From assembly GCA_001305115.1 (NCBI GenBank), contig BCAA01000001.1, forward strand, positions 186,001-250,000: DNA of 64,000 bases. Reading direction: 5' to 3'. Position 1 is the first letter of the stretch. Every line of letters begins with the position of its first letter. The position numbers and the translations under genes are program-made. Under the pieces are notes generated by a model that worked only from the letters and a program-made list of their open reading frames with translations, had not been told where the DNA came from and searched no databases. Shown here piece after piece: positions 18,101 to 27,879 of this stretch. The DNA comes from Clostridia bacterium UC5.1-1E11 (GTDB lineage Bacteria > Bacillota > Clostridia > Oscillospirales > Acutalibacteraceae).

Positions 18101-18496
18101 GATCTCATAAAAATTATCCGAAGGTTGTTCGTCAATTCCATCGGTCGGGATTTCCACCCAGTTTGCATAGACGGTAAGATTCTCAGTGACCGGCGTGTCA
18201 ATATAGAAGAGACTCCCCTCCCCGTTGGGTTTTGTATACCACCCTCGAAACGCATAACCGGGTTTTGATGGATTCTCCGGAAGAAGAACCGTTTCTCCAA
18301 CGGTTGTCTGAACCGGCGCCAGTTCAGAACCTCCTTGGGAATCAAATGTTACTGTGACAACCTCTTCTGTGGAAGTGGAAACGGTTGTCCCGATCCCCTC
18401 TGTCTGCTCCTGTGCAGCCATTCCAACGGAACAAGTGGAAGATGCCATCATAACAGCCAGCAACAGGGCGATTATCTTTTTACTCATTTTTGACAT
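15111..18496 (-). CDS. Secreted multidomain alpha-amylase (GH13), frameshifted near C-terminus
   Basis: About 1128 codons. Order of parts: signal peptide (1-28), an InlB/Listeria-Bacteroides-type repeat (about 46-113, ending LTVYANW), the GH13 barrel (about 125-530) with DLVVNH (215-220), GFRLDAAR (nucleophile D323), LVGEVWEE (acid/base E368) and FLTNHDQ (D439), a C-terminal beta domain, then three helical FIVAR-like repeats of ~70 residues (about 770-1000). One base is missing in the T6 run 15508-15513. Past it, a Ser/His linker and a ~95-residue terminal domain (LPFSLKRGSAYCFKMTV, YYFRIWSVG, MPGEMPQRHCVV) follow. It hydrolyses alpha-1,4-glucans outside the cell. No LPXTG or SLH anchor is visible, so the FIVAR part and last domain may mediate surface contact. 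Confidence 0.92.
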
Positions 18497-18601
18497 TTTT
18501 AACCCCTCCTTATCACATGTTTTCTCAGTAAGCCCACCCGGAAGCTACCCTCCTTCTCTTTCAAATTCCATTTTTTCATAAGCCCGGTGGCCTTACCTTT
18601 C

Positions 18602-18633
18602 GAATTCGTTATCGCTTTTTGTTCAACGAATTC
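18602..18633 (-). promoter_or_regulatory. Palindrome and weak cre-like site in the amylase leader
   Basis: GAATTCGTT (18602-18610) and AACGAATTC (18625-18633) form a perfect 9-bp dyad with a 14-nt spacer, just downstream of the predicted transcription start. The spacer region read on the minus strand (AAAAAGCGATAACG) resembles a CcpA cre box with three mismatches to the 14-nt consensus. It is a candidate operator for carbon control of the amylase. Confidence 0.4.
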
Positions 18634-18653
18634 ATCTGTTATTCGGTGATTTT

Positions 18654-18682
18654 ATTATAAATTGAAGGAGTTCACCAGTAAA
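18654..18682 (-). promoter_or_regulatory. Probable amylase promoter
   Basis: On the minus strand TTTACT (18677-18682) and TATAAT (18654-18659) lie 17 bp apart, giving a ~150-nt leader before the amylase ATG at 18496. The ribosome site there is TAAGGAGGGG. Confidence 0.6.
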
Positions 18683-18774
18683 TATAAAAAAATCCAATAT
18701 ATATTAGATTTTCATGCATTTTATATGTCGCGCTTTTTTTATAAAGTCTTTCGTGTTATGATAAACAAGAAAAC

Positions 18775-18803
18775 AGGCGCATACCAATCGATGGTATGCG
18801 CCT
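18775..18803 (-). terminator. Terminator after solute-binding protein gene
   Basis: A perfect 11-bp stem (18775-18785 with 18793-18803), 7-nt loop, followed on the minus strand by TGTTTTCTTGTTT, 13 nt after the stop codon. Confidence 0.85.
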
Positions 18804-18816
18804 AATGGAAAACAAC

Positions 18817-20505
18817 TTATTCATTTTGTGTTTTATATCGGTTGACCTCCTCTGTGATCTGCTCGCCGCCAGATGACAGCCATTCTTCTACAAATATATC
18901 GAAGGTATCCAGCGGCCTTTCCCCTGTAACAATCCGCAACATTGTCTGCTGTTCCAGTTCCTCTAGCTCTGGCAGGTTTTTCTGTATACTGTCTGTCTGA
19001 CGGACAAATACGGGGCTGATCGTTACAAGTGGGGTTTCTAAGAGAAGTTGATACGCCTCCACGCGGGATTTATAAGTTTCCCAATCTTCTGGAGAAGGAA
19101 CATTCCCCTCTTGGACGGCTTGAAGATAGGCAGTAACCTTCCGCAAAGTTGCCTTTTGCCCAGCGCTCATCTCATCTTCACGTATTTCTCCTTTGAGCGC
19201 TTTTTCTAATACAGCTCCGGAGCGAATAAAGGAATCGTCATAGCCAATATGCATATTCAACAGCATCCCATCTTTATTGAGCTGTTCAGTGAATTCCGGC
19301 TCCTTATCCTGTACATAGTCAAACTGAACGCTTGCCATCTTAACTGCTATTTCTGGATGAGAATACCCTTTGCGCACGACGATATAACTACTGTTTGGAT
19401 TCCCTTCAAACATCGTCACCTCCCCTTCCGTATTTTTCGGGACGATATAGGGTGTCCAATCCGCCTGTGGATTTTTCAATAAGGAATCGGGAAGGATTTC
19501 ACTACTCCAATAATTGCCAAAGAATGCACCACAGATTCCATTTGTCAACAGTTCTTGACAGTCTTCCTCTGTACGTAAGAGAAACTGCTGGTCCAAAAGA
19601 CCTTCCTGGTACAATTTGGTCACTTCTTCCAAGGCATCTTTCATCTCTGGCTGAATAGAACCGTAGACCACACTGCCATCGGTTCGCTCGATCCATTGTT
19701 TTGGAAAAGCTCCATAAAGAGTAAAAACACTATTTAACATATACAATCCGCCGGAATCTCCAGCAATTTCCGGACTACATAAAAGTCCTACGGTTTTGCC
19801 GGCTCCATTTCCACCAGGATCTTCTTCAACAAAGCGTCGAAGGATCTCTTCAATATCTTCCATTGTCACTGGAGCTGCCAAACCAAGTTTTTCCATCCAA
19901 TCCTTACGCAACCACAAAATCCCAGGGCCGTGCGACATTTCTGTCGTGGGTAGAGCCATTAACCGCCCATCAAATGTAGCTGCTTCCAAACACTTGCCGC
20001 CATAAGACGCATAAATCTCCTTGATAGGATCGCTGGCACAATCCTCATAAGCCTCTGTTAAATCTGCGATCTGTCCGGTTTCATACAATCGCAAAAGTTG
20101 TTGTTCGTTGACCGTCATAATATCCGGTATTTCGCCGCTTACAATGGCCATAGAGACCTTTTGTTGAAAATCCTCCTCGTTACGAACGTCAAATGCGTTG
20201 GTAAACTGGATGTTCAAAAAGTCTGCTAAAAAACGCTGATAAGTCCATACATCTTCACGGACTGCCTGTTCCAAAGTATAGCCATTCCTTTTTCGTCCAA
20301 CTGTGCAGGTCACTGGCTCCGGATATTTTCCAAATGGAGTATGCTGCGCTGTCTCCCAAGAGAGCTCCCCCTCTTGCTCTTCTGCTACAGGAGGATGTAC
20401 AGATTCTTTTTGAGGTTGTTCTGCTGGATCGCATCCAACCAGTCCCCCCAGCATTAAAAGCATCAACCACGCACATATCCTGCATCTATGGTTTGATCGT
20501 TTCAT
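18817..20505 (-). CDS. Lipoprotein extracellular solute-binding protein (ABC sugar type)
   Basis: 562 residues from ATG 20505 (AAAGGGGGA upstream). The signal peptide ends in the lipobox LVGC with Cys25 as the lipidation site. The mature part has the two-lobed family-1 (LplA-like) solute-binding pattern: VSMAIVSGEIPDIMTVNEQQL, FDGRLMALPTTE, ILWLRKDWMEKLGL and a C-terminal helix-rich region. Proteins of this type deliver oligosaccharides to LplB/YtcP-type permeases. No permease or ATPase gene is adjacent, but a YesM/YesN two-component system is divergent, so it could be a transport component with partners elsewhere or a sensor cofactor. Confidence 0.88.
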   Translation of the reverse strand: MKRSNHRCRICAWLMLLMLGGLVGCDPAEQPQKESVHPPVAEEQEGELSWETAQHTPFGKYPEPVTCTVGRKRNGYTLEQAVREDVWTYQRFLADFLNIQFTNAFDVRNEEDFQQKVSMAIVSGEIPDIMTVNEQQLLRLYETGQIADLTEAYEDCASDPIKEIYASYGGKCLEAATFDGRLMALPTTEMSHGPGILWLRKDWMEKLGLAAPVTMEDIEEILRRFVEEDPGGNGAGKTVGLLCSPEIAGDSGGLYMLNSVFTLYGAFPKQWIERTDGSVVYGSIQPEMKDALEEVTKLYQEGLLDQQFLLRTEEDCQELLTNGICGAFFGNYWSSEILPDSLLKNPQADWTPYIVPKNTEGEVTMFEGNPNSSYIVVRKGYSHPEIAVKMASVQFDYVQDKEPEFTEQLNKDGMLLNMHIGYDDSFIRSGAVLEKALKGEIREDEMSAGQKATLRKVTAYLQAVQEGNVPSPEDWETYKSRVEAYQLLLETPLVTISPVFVRQTDSIQKNLPELEELEQQTMLRIVTGERPLDTFDIFVEEWLSSGGEQITEEVNRYKTQNE

Positions 20506-20542
20506 GCAATATCCCCCTTTTTCTCCATATATCATGATATTT

Positions 20543-20570
20543 ATTATATAAGGGGACCGAAGGCCAAAAA
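20543..20570 (-). promoter_or_regulatory. Probable promoter of the solute-binding protein gene
   Basis: On the minus strand TATAAT (20543-20548) is preceded by a TTTTTG element 16 bp upstream, 38 nt before the chosen ATG. The -35 match is weak. Confidence 0.45.
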
Positions 20571-20647
20571 CTACCTCTGCGAAATTTTACAAAATTTCTT
20601 TCCTCCGCCGTGGATGTTTGTTCGATTAAACCCATTGAAATCATCTT

Positions 20648-20667
20648 GAAAAATAGATCTATTTTTC
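20648..20667 (+). promoter_or_regulatory. 20-bp perfect palindrome ahead of the YesN-like regulator
   Basis: The segment is its own reverse complement (GAAAAATAGA mirrored) and ends three bases before the AAGGAGG ribosome site of the response-regulator gene. It could be an operator dyad or form a leader hairpin next to the ribosome site. Confidence 0.5.
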
Positions 20668-20685
20668 CAAAAGGAGGTTTTTGTA

Positions 20686-22192
20686 ATGCTACAGATGTTG
20701 ATCGTTGATGATGAATTGGAAGAACGAGAAGGGATCCTGTTTCTGTTACAAAAATACCAATTTGACATTTCAACCACACAGGCTCCCAATGGAAAAATTG
20801 CCCTAGAGTATCTCCAGGAACATCCTGTGGATATTTTATTTACAGATGTCCGAATGCCCTTTATGGATGGATTGACTCTTGCCAAAGAGGCCCTCACCAT
20901 ACAGCCAGAAATCCGTATCATTCTCTTCAGCGGATTCAGTGAATTTGAATACGCCAAAACGGCTATGTCGTTAGGCGTACGGGAATACATATTAAAGCCA
21001 GTCAATATTCAAGAATTTTGTACAGTCATCCAGCGTGTTTGTGAAGAAGTTCTCTCCCGCCGCATGGAAAAGGAACGCGATAGTCAGAGGCTAGCTTATG
21101 CGAGAGAACATCTCCTTTACTCACTTCAATGGTATTCCCTTCCACACGCTCATGGCGGACGCAGGAGCGCTATTCGATCTCTCTTTTTTGTTTCAGTATA
21201 CCAATATGCTACTTTTGGAATTCAACCGCGATTTCTTCGAACACGCAGGTATTGGTATTGTTGAAGAACTCAAGCAGCAACTGACAATCCCATTTGACTA
21301 TCTCAATTTGAATCCCTGCCAAAGCCTATTGTTTTTCCCTCATGCGGCTGGAAGAACGGACTGGCCCTCTTTAGCTGCGGATTTACGAAGGGCCATTCGC
21401 CGTCGCTATCAGGCGGACTGTTATTTAGCTTACAGTGAGGATTTCTCAGAGCCGTCTGCAATTCCTACCATATTCGAATCATTGGAACAGGCAATGGAAA
21501 AGCGCTTTTTCCTGCCCAATACCTATATCTTTTCAACATCTGTAGCTTCGCCTCGCTCGGAGGCTTTTTTACAGGATGAATCTACTCTCTTTGAATCCAT
21601 CGAGCAAGCGCTGCAGGAACATCATCTGGACCTGGTTCGTCAAAACATTCATACCCTTTGTGAAAAGTACGCGGGGCAGACCAATTTTTCTCATCTGTAT
21701 GTAAAATTTCTCTTTTCTAATCTGTTGCGGGACATCTCCCTTTCCTGGGCACATTTTCCAGAAGAGGTACTTTTTAAAAAGGTAGAAGCGATCTACCGCA
21801 GCAACAGCTATCACGAAATCGAAAATGTATTGGACAAAAGCTTGGACGAATCTCCGCAGAGCTTTCCTACTTCCTCCAACTACGTTGAGACTGTAAAGCG
21901 ATATATCAGTAAGCATTACGATCAGGAAATCAATTTGGAGAGTCTGGCAGAAATTGTCTATCTATCGCCGCGCTATTTGAGTTCCATCTTCAAAAAAGAA
22001 ACGGGTTGCGGGTTAAACAAATATATTAAAGCATTTCGTATGGAAAAAGCCAGAGAACTTTTGGAACACACGCATATGAAGGTTGTTGCTATCTGTGACG
22101 CCGTTGGCTACACCAATGTTTCCTATTTCATTCAGAGTTTTCGAGAGTATTTTGGAAGTAGTCCTGAGAAATTCCGGCAAAAGGAAGATTAA
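20686..22192 (+). CDS. YesN-type response regulator (REC plus AraC HTH), frameshifted
   Basis: About 502 codons. The receiver domain (1-120) has DD at 8-9, the phospho-acceptor Asp54 in LFTDVRMPFMDG and the conserved Lys in YILKPVN. The C-terminal ~100 residues are an AraC DNA-binding domain (INLESLAEIVYLSPRYLSSIFKKETG, KVVAICDAVGYTNVSYFIQSFREYFGSSPEKFR). Between them the frame changes near 21125-21130 (one extra or two missing bases, not in a homopolymer), with LLYSL joined to NGIPFHTLM. It pairs with the YesM-like kinase that starts one base after its stop. The obvious local target is the divergent solute-binding protein gene. Confidence 0.9.
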
Positions 22193-22193
22193 T

Positions 22194-23923
22194 ATGAAAT
22201 CCCCCATCCAATTATTGAAAGATTTAACATTTCGTAAAAAGATTTTGATGTGTTCTTTACTGGTGAGTATCATCCCGGTGACCATTCTGGGAGCTTTTTG
22301 TTATCAACAGACAAAAGATCTTCTCGTCGCACAGGAGGAAGCCAATTTACAGACTTCTCTCCAACAAGCTGCAGCCTCGTTGGATAATCAAATTCAAATT
22401 TATAACAATCTTTCCGACTATTTAGCTTTCGATACCGATTTAAACGATGCAGCTAATCGAGTTTACAGCAGTTATATGGAACTCTATGACGTTTATACAG
22501 AGACGATTTCTCCCTTATTCCTTTCTATGAAGAATTTACACGACGGAGTCGAACGTATTACCCTCTATTCTGGAACCAACATGGAAAAACATGGCGATAT
22601 GGTCATACCTCTCGTAGAAGCTAGATCGGAACCCTGGTATGATGTGAGTATCTATTCTTCTACAATCAACTGGTTCTCCCCCACGAAAGGTACCATTTGT
22701 TCTGTCCGCCGTATGCCGGACCCCTATAACCGTGGAAATTCTATCGAAAATCTTCTGTACATTGGCATTCAATCGGAAAAACTTTTTTCCCCTCTACAAG
22801 AACTCTCTAAAAATGCATGCGGGATTTATCTGGTCGATTCAGCAGGGCAAACAATCTACGCACAGGATTTTTCAGGCCTGGACACAGCCAATATTCCTCC
22901 AGTAGAGATTATTCTAGGAACGCCCTCATCCTCTGTCAACTGGAATCGCATGGAGTATAGTGTCATCTCTTCAAAGATTCCCTCCTGCAATTGGAATGTC
23001 TATCTGTACAAGCCCATTCACCTGATTACAGATGCGGCTACCCCTATTGTCTTGACGGTTTTATTGATTATTCTGATTTGTTTAGTCCTGGTTGTTCTAA
23101 TCGGTTGGCTGCTCTCTTACGCTGTAGTCAATCGCATTGAAAAACTTCGTAAGGCCATGCAAAAGGTGGAGGCTGGTAATCTGGAAGTGACCATCACAAG
23201 CGAGTCCCACGATGAAGTGGGAGATCTTATTCGTAGCTTTCAAAGAATGCTACGTGAAATCAACGCATTAATCAATGAAGTGTACACAGGAAAGTTGGCT
23301 CAAAAAGAAGCCGAAATGCGCGCTCTTCAGGCCCAAATTAATCCACACTTTTTATATAACTGCCTTTCCCTCATCAATTGGCGAGCCATACGCGCAAACG
23401 CCCCGGACATCAGTGAGATGGCGCAATTGCTCTCTACATTCTATCGGACAACACTCAACAAAGGAAAAAAGGTCACTACGGTTGCCGATGAACTCAAAAA
23501 CACACGCTCTTATATCGACATCCAACGGATTATGCATAGTAACCAATTCCATGCAATCTATGATATTGAGGAAAGCCTCTATTCCGATTGGATGCTCAAC
23601 CTTCTTTTACAGCCATTGGTCGAAAACGCAATTATCCATGGAGTGGACCAACGCCCTGAAGGCGGAGGAACCGTCCGAATTACTGCAACACAAAAAAAGA
23701 CACCATCGTCTTTACCGTAGAAGACAATGGTGTAGGGATCGATCCGCAGATCCTTCCAAATCTATTGACACAGGATTCCGATGGGTACGGTATCAAAAAT
23801 GTACATGAACGTGTTCAACTCTATTATGGCAAGGAGTATGGACTACAGTTGGAAAGCAAACAAAATGTTGGCACACGTGTTACCCTTACGATTCCCGCTT
23901 GTCCAAAAGAATGTCACAATTAA
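22194..23923 (+). CDS. YesM-type sensor histidine kinase, frameshifted
   Basis: About 576 codons. There are two membrane segments (about 17-38 and 280-308) around an extracellular sensor domain, then HAMP (VNRIEKLRKAMQKVEAG), the His_kinase domain with the phospho-acceptor His385 in INPHFLYN, the N box LLQPLVENAIIHG, and the ATP lid VEDNGVGID with a late GYGIKNVHERV. The break is one A lost in the A7 run 23692-23698; restoring it joins TQKK to DTIVFTVEDNG. The last three bases overlap the convergent acetyltransferase gene. This class usually senses extracellular carbohydrate or a binding protein. Confidence 0.92.
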
Positions 23924-24627
23924 CGACTCAACCAATAACAAGTTTGCTTTGAAATCGATAGCCCTAACTTTTGCTGTAGACTCGTAGAAGCAGCATTCCC
24001 CAGAATAATTTGCCCATATGGGGTCCATCCTTTTTCCAACATCCGGTTGATTGCATACGACTCCAATGCAAAAGCCAATCCGCAACGACGATATTCTGGC
24101 AGAATCTCCAAAAGGCCCAAGGACCCTTCCGCATGCATACCGATAAATCCAGCCGGTTTTCCATCGATAAACATGCCATACATGGTTCCAGAACGCAGGC
24201 GTCCTTTGATATAGTCCTCATCCGTTACCATCTGGTAATGCTCCTGTACAAAAAGTTGATAGGATTCATCCAATGGACGAACTTGCCCTTTCTGTTCGGT
24301 CTCCGGCAAAAAAGTCTGCTTAAAATAGGCGGCTTGGTGACAACGTTCCCCTAGGGACAGACCCAATTCTTCCGATACAAATTCTTCATAAAACTCTTGG
24401 TGACAAACCAACAGTTCCGCGCCCTGCATGAGAGGAAGGCACTCTTCAACAACCGCTTTCGTTTCTGCACTGAGCATAAATGTACCCGACGGCTCATCTC
24501 GAAGTAGCACACCTCTTTCCCCCACATACAAACACGTTGCGTTTCCGCGCCGGATACATTCCAACATGTCAATATGAAGCAGCTGATCCCTTTCTAAAAA
24601 ATGAGCCGCACACTCGGATGATAACAT
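23920..24627 (-). CDS. GNAT family N-acetyltransferase
   Basis: 235 residues from ATG 24627, where a GAGGAGAGA ribosome site is found; a longer frame upstream would run into the repeat element. The C-terminal half is GNAT-like: GMFIDGKPAGFIGMHAEGS, LGLLEILPEYRRCGLAFALESY (acetyl-CoA pyrophosphate loop) and a final Gly-rich strand. The N-terminal half resembles no motif I know. Substrate unknown. Convergent with, and overlapping by 4 nt, the histidine kinase gene. Confidence 0.8.
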   Translation of the reverse strand: MLSSECAAHFLERDQLLHIDMLECIRRGNATCLYVGERGVLLRDEPSGTFMLSAETKAVVEECLPLMQGAELLVCHQEFYEEFVSEELGLSLGERCHQAAYFKQTFLPETEQKGQVRPLDESYQLFVQEHYQMVTDEDYIKGRLRSGTMYGMFIDGKPAGFIGMHAEGSLGLLEILPEYRRCGLAFALESYAINRMLEKGWTPYGQIILGNAASTSLQQKLGLSISKQTCYWLSR

Positions 24628-24671
24628 CGTATCTCTCCTCTCGTCTAGTTTCGTGTTGCATGATACAAAAA

Positions 24672-24800
24672 GAGGGTGTCCCAAAACTACGAATTTTTCG
24701 ATTCATAGGAAAGGGCATCCTCTTTCTGTTTGGAAAAATATCTGCGTTTCTAAAAAACGAGGGTATCCTGAAGTCATTTCATGACTTTTGGGACACCCTC
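24672..24800 (-). repeat. Bipartite-hairpin repeat, copy 1 (polarity minus)
   Basis: 129 bp with perfect 15-bp terminal inverted repeats (GAGGGTGTCCCAAAA and its complement). It contains two adjacent hairpins. Read on the minus strand it begins 22 nt after the etfA stop and ends with CTCTTTTTG, an intrinsic-terminator tail. It is homologous over its length to copies at 32481-32610 and 49158-49287. No target-site duplication is evident. Confidence 0.9.
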
Positions 24801-24822
24801 CGCTTTTTCAAGAAAAAACTAC

Positions 24823-25839
24823 TTATGCGTTGCGCAGAGCCAACTCTTCCTTGAGCTTCTCCGTGAAGATCGGCAGAATCTTGGTGACATCGCCAACAAT
24901 GCCATAATCCGCCACTTCAAAGATCGGCGCATTCTCATCCTTGTTGATCGCAACGATCACATCGGAATCCTCCATGCCGGCCAAGTGCTGGATAGCACCG
25001 GAGATGCCGCAAGCGATGTAAAGGTTCGGGCGAACCGTCTTACCAGTCTGACCAACCTGTACATCCTTCTCTGCCCAGCCTGCGTCCACACAAGCTCTGG
25101 ACGCACTTACTTCACCGCCGAGAACATCTGCCAAATCACGCAGAAGTTTGAAGTTCTCCGGGCAACCCATACCACGGCCACCGGAAACCAAAATCTTGGC
25201 ATCCTGGATGTCGATCTTATCGCTGACCTTCTTGACAACGTTAAGCACTTCAACATACTTGTTGTTCTTCTCGAACGCCAAATCATACTTCTCGACCGAA
25301 GCCTCTGCACCGTCGATCGGCTTAATCTTCTGCATAACGCCGGGACGAACCGTTGCCATCTGCGGACGATGCTCCGGGCAAAGGATGGTCGCCATGATGT
25401 TGCCGCCGAATGCCGGGCGAGTCATCTTCAGATTCTTCGTATCCGGATCGATTTCCAACTTCGTGCAGTCTGCAGTCAGGCCAGTGTGTACACGAGCGGA
25501 CACACGCGGTGCCAAGTCACGGCCGATTGCTGTTGCGCCATAAAGTACCACAGCGGGCTTGTACTTTTCAATCACATTGTACATTGCATGTGCATAAGGC
25601 TCTGTAGTGTAGGGCTCCAATGCCTCATTATCCACCAGAATGATCTTATCCGCACCATAACGGGCAAGCTTCGGGCAAAGATCTTCTACCTGATAGCCAA
25701 GCAGAACAGCGGTAACCTCTGTACCCAAGTCTGCGGCAAGCTCCTTTCCTTTGCCGAGCAACTCATAAGAAACACCAGTGATTTTATGATCCACCTGCTG
25801 GACGAATACAAATACGCCCTGATAATCCTGTAAATTCAT
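24823..25839 (-). CDS. etfA: Electron transfer flavoprotein subunit alpha
   Basis: 338 residues from ATG 25839 (GGTGAGC upstream); an earlier ATG at 25878 would add a poorly conserved leader. The C-terminal FAD-binding part is clear: [52 protein letters not shown] and [10 protein letters not shown]. With EtfB it takes electrons in the Bcd complex, where clostridial Bcd-Etf bifurcates NADH electrons to crotonyl-CoA and ferredoxin. It is the last gene of the butyrate operon, followed directly by the bipartite-hairpin repeat as likely terminator. Confidence 0.97.
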   Translation of the reverse strand: MNLQDYQGVFVFVQQVDHKITGVSYELLGKGKELAADLGTEVTAVLLGYQVEDLCPKLARYGADKIILVDNEALEPYTTEPYAHAMYNVIEKYKPAVVLYGATAIGRDLAPRVSARVHTGLTADCTKLEIDPDTKNLKMTRPAFGGNIMATILCPEHRPQMATVRPGVMQKIKPIDGAEASVEKYDLAFEKNNKYVEVLNVVKKVSDKIDIQDAKILVSGGRGMGCPENFKLLRDLADVLGGEVSASRACVDAGWAEKDVQVGQTGKTVRPNLYIACGISGAIQHLAGMEDSDVIVAINKDENAPIFEVADYGIVGDVTKILPIFTEKLKEELALRNA

Positions 25840-25889
25840 TTTTTGCTCACCACTTTCAATATTCTCAGTTGTCATCACAAACTACAAAA

Positions 25890-26671
25890 TTAAATAATGA
25901 ACTTTTCCTTGAGCTTCTCGATCATGTAGTTGGCAGACTCTTCCGGGTCCAGCTGGACAACTGTGCCAGCTGCCTTCAAGCTCTTCGTGAACGTCTGGAA
26001 CACTCTGGTGGGTGAGCCCTTCAGGCCGATATTCGCCTGGTCAACTGTGATGTCTTTCAGGCCCCAAACCTTGACTTCTTTCTCTCTGTATGCATCAAAG
26101 ATGCCGCCGGGCGCATATAGCGCGGCTTGTTCATCTCGCTCAGTGCGGTGATCAGGCAGGGCATCTTTGCCTTTACGGTATGATAACGATCTTCATACTG
26201 GCGCTTAACGATCACGGAATCGCCCTCGACCTGGATGTCCTCTGCATAGCTGATGTTCGGGATGCCGAGATGCTCAGAGATCTGCGGTCCAACCTGAGCC
26301 GTATCGCCATCAATGGCCTGACGGCCCGTAATGATGAGATCATAATCGAGATTCTTGATCGCCGCGGCAATTGTTGTGGAGGTTGCCCAAGTGTCAGCGC
26401 CACCGAAAGCTCTGTCGGAAACCAAGATTGCCTCGTCCGCGCCCATTGCCAGTGCTTCGCGCAAAGCAGCATCCGCCTGTGCTGGGCCCATGGAAAGCAC
26501 AGTCACATGTGCACCAATGGAATCCTTCAAACGGAGAGCAGCTTCGAGACCTGCTTTATCGTCCGGGTTGATGATGCTCGGTACACCTTCACGAATCAGG
26601 GTACCGGTCACCGGGTCAAGTTTCACTTCGTTGGTATTTGGAACTTGCTTAATGCAAACTACGATATTCAA
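25890..26671 (-). CDS. etfB: Electron transfer flavoprotein subunit beta, frameshifted
   Basis: About 260 codons. It begins MNIVVCIKQVPNTNEVKLDP and has the AMP/FAD loop GADEAILVSDRAFGGADTWAT, ITGRQAIDGDTAQVGPQ and PCLITALSEMNKPRYM. Near 26112-26114 one base is missing after NKPRYM. In the corrected frame the protein continues PGGIFDAYREKEVKVWGL and ends NYMIEKLKEKFII at TAA 25892-25890. It lies 29 bp downstream of bcd and 50 bp before the chosen etfA start. It partners EtfA in electron bifurcation. The exact missing codon is Thr, Ser or Ala in relatives. Confidence 0.94.
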
Positions 26672-26700
26672 AGATTTTCACTCCTTCTGGCCTTTATCGA

Positions 26701-27840
26701 CTATTTAATTACATTAGAGGAGATGACCATGCGCTGTACTTCGCTGGTGCCTTCATAAATTTCCGTGATCTTAGCGTCACGCATCATGCGCTCGACCGGG
26801 TACTCTCTCGTGTAACCATAGCCGCCGTGGAGCTGTACCGCCTTGGTGGTCACTTCCATCGCGACTTCTGCAGCGTACAACTTTGCCATTGCTGCCTCGA
26901 CGGAGAAGCGCTTCTTTGTATCCTTCGCAATCGCTGCGCGATAAACCAGATAACGAGCAGCCTCTACCTTGGTCGCCATGTCGGCGATCTGGAACTGCGT
27001 ATTCTGGAACTTCGCAATCGGACGGCCGAACTGCTTTCTTTCCTTCACATAGGCAATCGTTTCCTCCAACGCGCCCTCAGCAATGCCCAGCGCCTGTGCC
27101 GCGATGCCGATACGACCGCCATCCAGTGTGGTCATTGCAATTCCAAAGCCCTTGCCTTCCTGGCCAAGGAGGTTCTCTTTTGGAACGATGCAGTTCTCAA
27201 AGATCAGCTCTGTGGTAGCAGAACCACGGATGCCCATCTTCTTCTCTTTTGTACCAATGCGGAAGCCCGGGAAATCCTTCTCAACGATAAACGCAGAGAT
27301 GCCCTTGGTGCCTTTGCTCTTATCCGTCATTGCAAAGATGATATATATATCTGCCTCGCCACCATTTGTGATGAAAATCTTGCTGCCGTTGAGGACATAG
27401 TGGTCACCCTCCAGGACAGCCTTCGTCTGCTGGCCGGAAGCATCCGTGCCTGCGCCGGGCTCGGTCAAGCCGAATGCGCCCAACAACTCGCCAGAAGCCA
27501 GCGGACGCAGATACTTTTCCTTCTGTGCCGGAGTACCAAACTTCTTAATTGGGTCTGTGCCCAGAGAAGTATGAGCAGAAACGATAACACCCGTGGTTGC
27601 ACAAACCTTGGAGAGTTCTTCGACACACAGCACATAGGTGAGTGTGTCGCAGCCCTGGCCGCCGAATTCCTTCGGCTGCGGAATTCCCATGAAACCGAGC
27701 TTCTGCATCTTTTCAACGGTTGCTCTCGGGAAATGTTCCGTTTCGTCAACTTCCTGTGCAAGAGGTTTTACTTCATTCTCCGCAAACTCCTTAAAGAGCG
27801 TACGGGCCATTTCTTGTTCTTTGCTCAGTACGAAATCCAT
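26701..27840 (-). CDS. bcd: Butyryl-CoA dehydrogenase (short-chain acyl-CoA dehydrogenase)
   Basis: 379 residues, intact. Acyl-CoA dehydrogenase motifs: FGLTEPGAGTDASG, FITNGGEADIYIIFA, LDGGRIGIAAQALGIAEGAL and the C-terminal ITEIYEGTSEVQRMVI, with the catalytic Glu in IYEGT. It reduces crotonyl-CoA to butyryl-CoA in complex with EtfAB. Operon context (thl-crt-hbd-bcd-etfBA) makes the butyryl-CoA assignment firm. Confidence 0.96.
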   Translation of the reverse strand: MDFVLSKEQEMARTLFKEFAENEVKPLAQEVDETEHFPRATVEKMQKLGFMGIPQPKEFGGQGCDTLTYVLCVEELSKVCATTGVIVSAHTSLGTDPIKKFGTPAQKEKYLRPLASGELLGAFGLTEPGAGTDASGQQTKAVLEGDHYVLNGSKIFITNGGEADIYIIFAMTDKSKGTKGISAFIVEKDFPGFRIGTKEKKMGIRGSATTELIFENCIVPKENLLGQEGKGFGIAMTTLDGGRIGIAAQALGIAEGALEETIAYVKERKQFGRPIAKFQNTQFQIADMATKVEAARYLVYRAAIAKDTKKRFSVEAAMAKLYAAEVAMEVTTKAVQLHGGYGYTREYPVERMMRDAKITEIYEGTSEVQRMVISSNVIK

Positions 27841-27879
27841 ACCTGTTCCTCCAAATTAAAATTTACGCCAAATCGTTTC

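Noticed and set aside
24672..24800. Complete insertion sequence at the repeat
   Set aside because: The element is ~130 bp and has no coding capacity. No transposase gene was found in the window.
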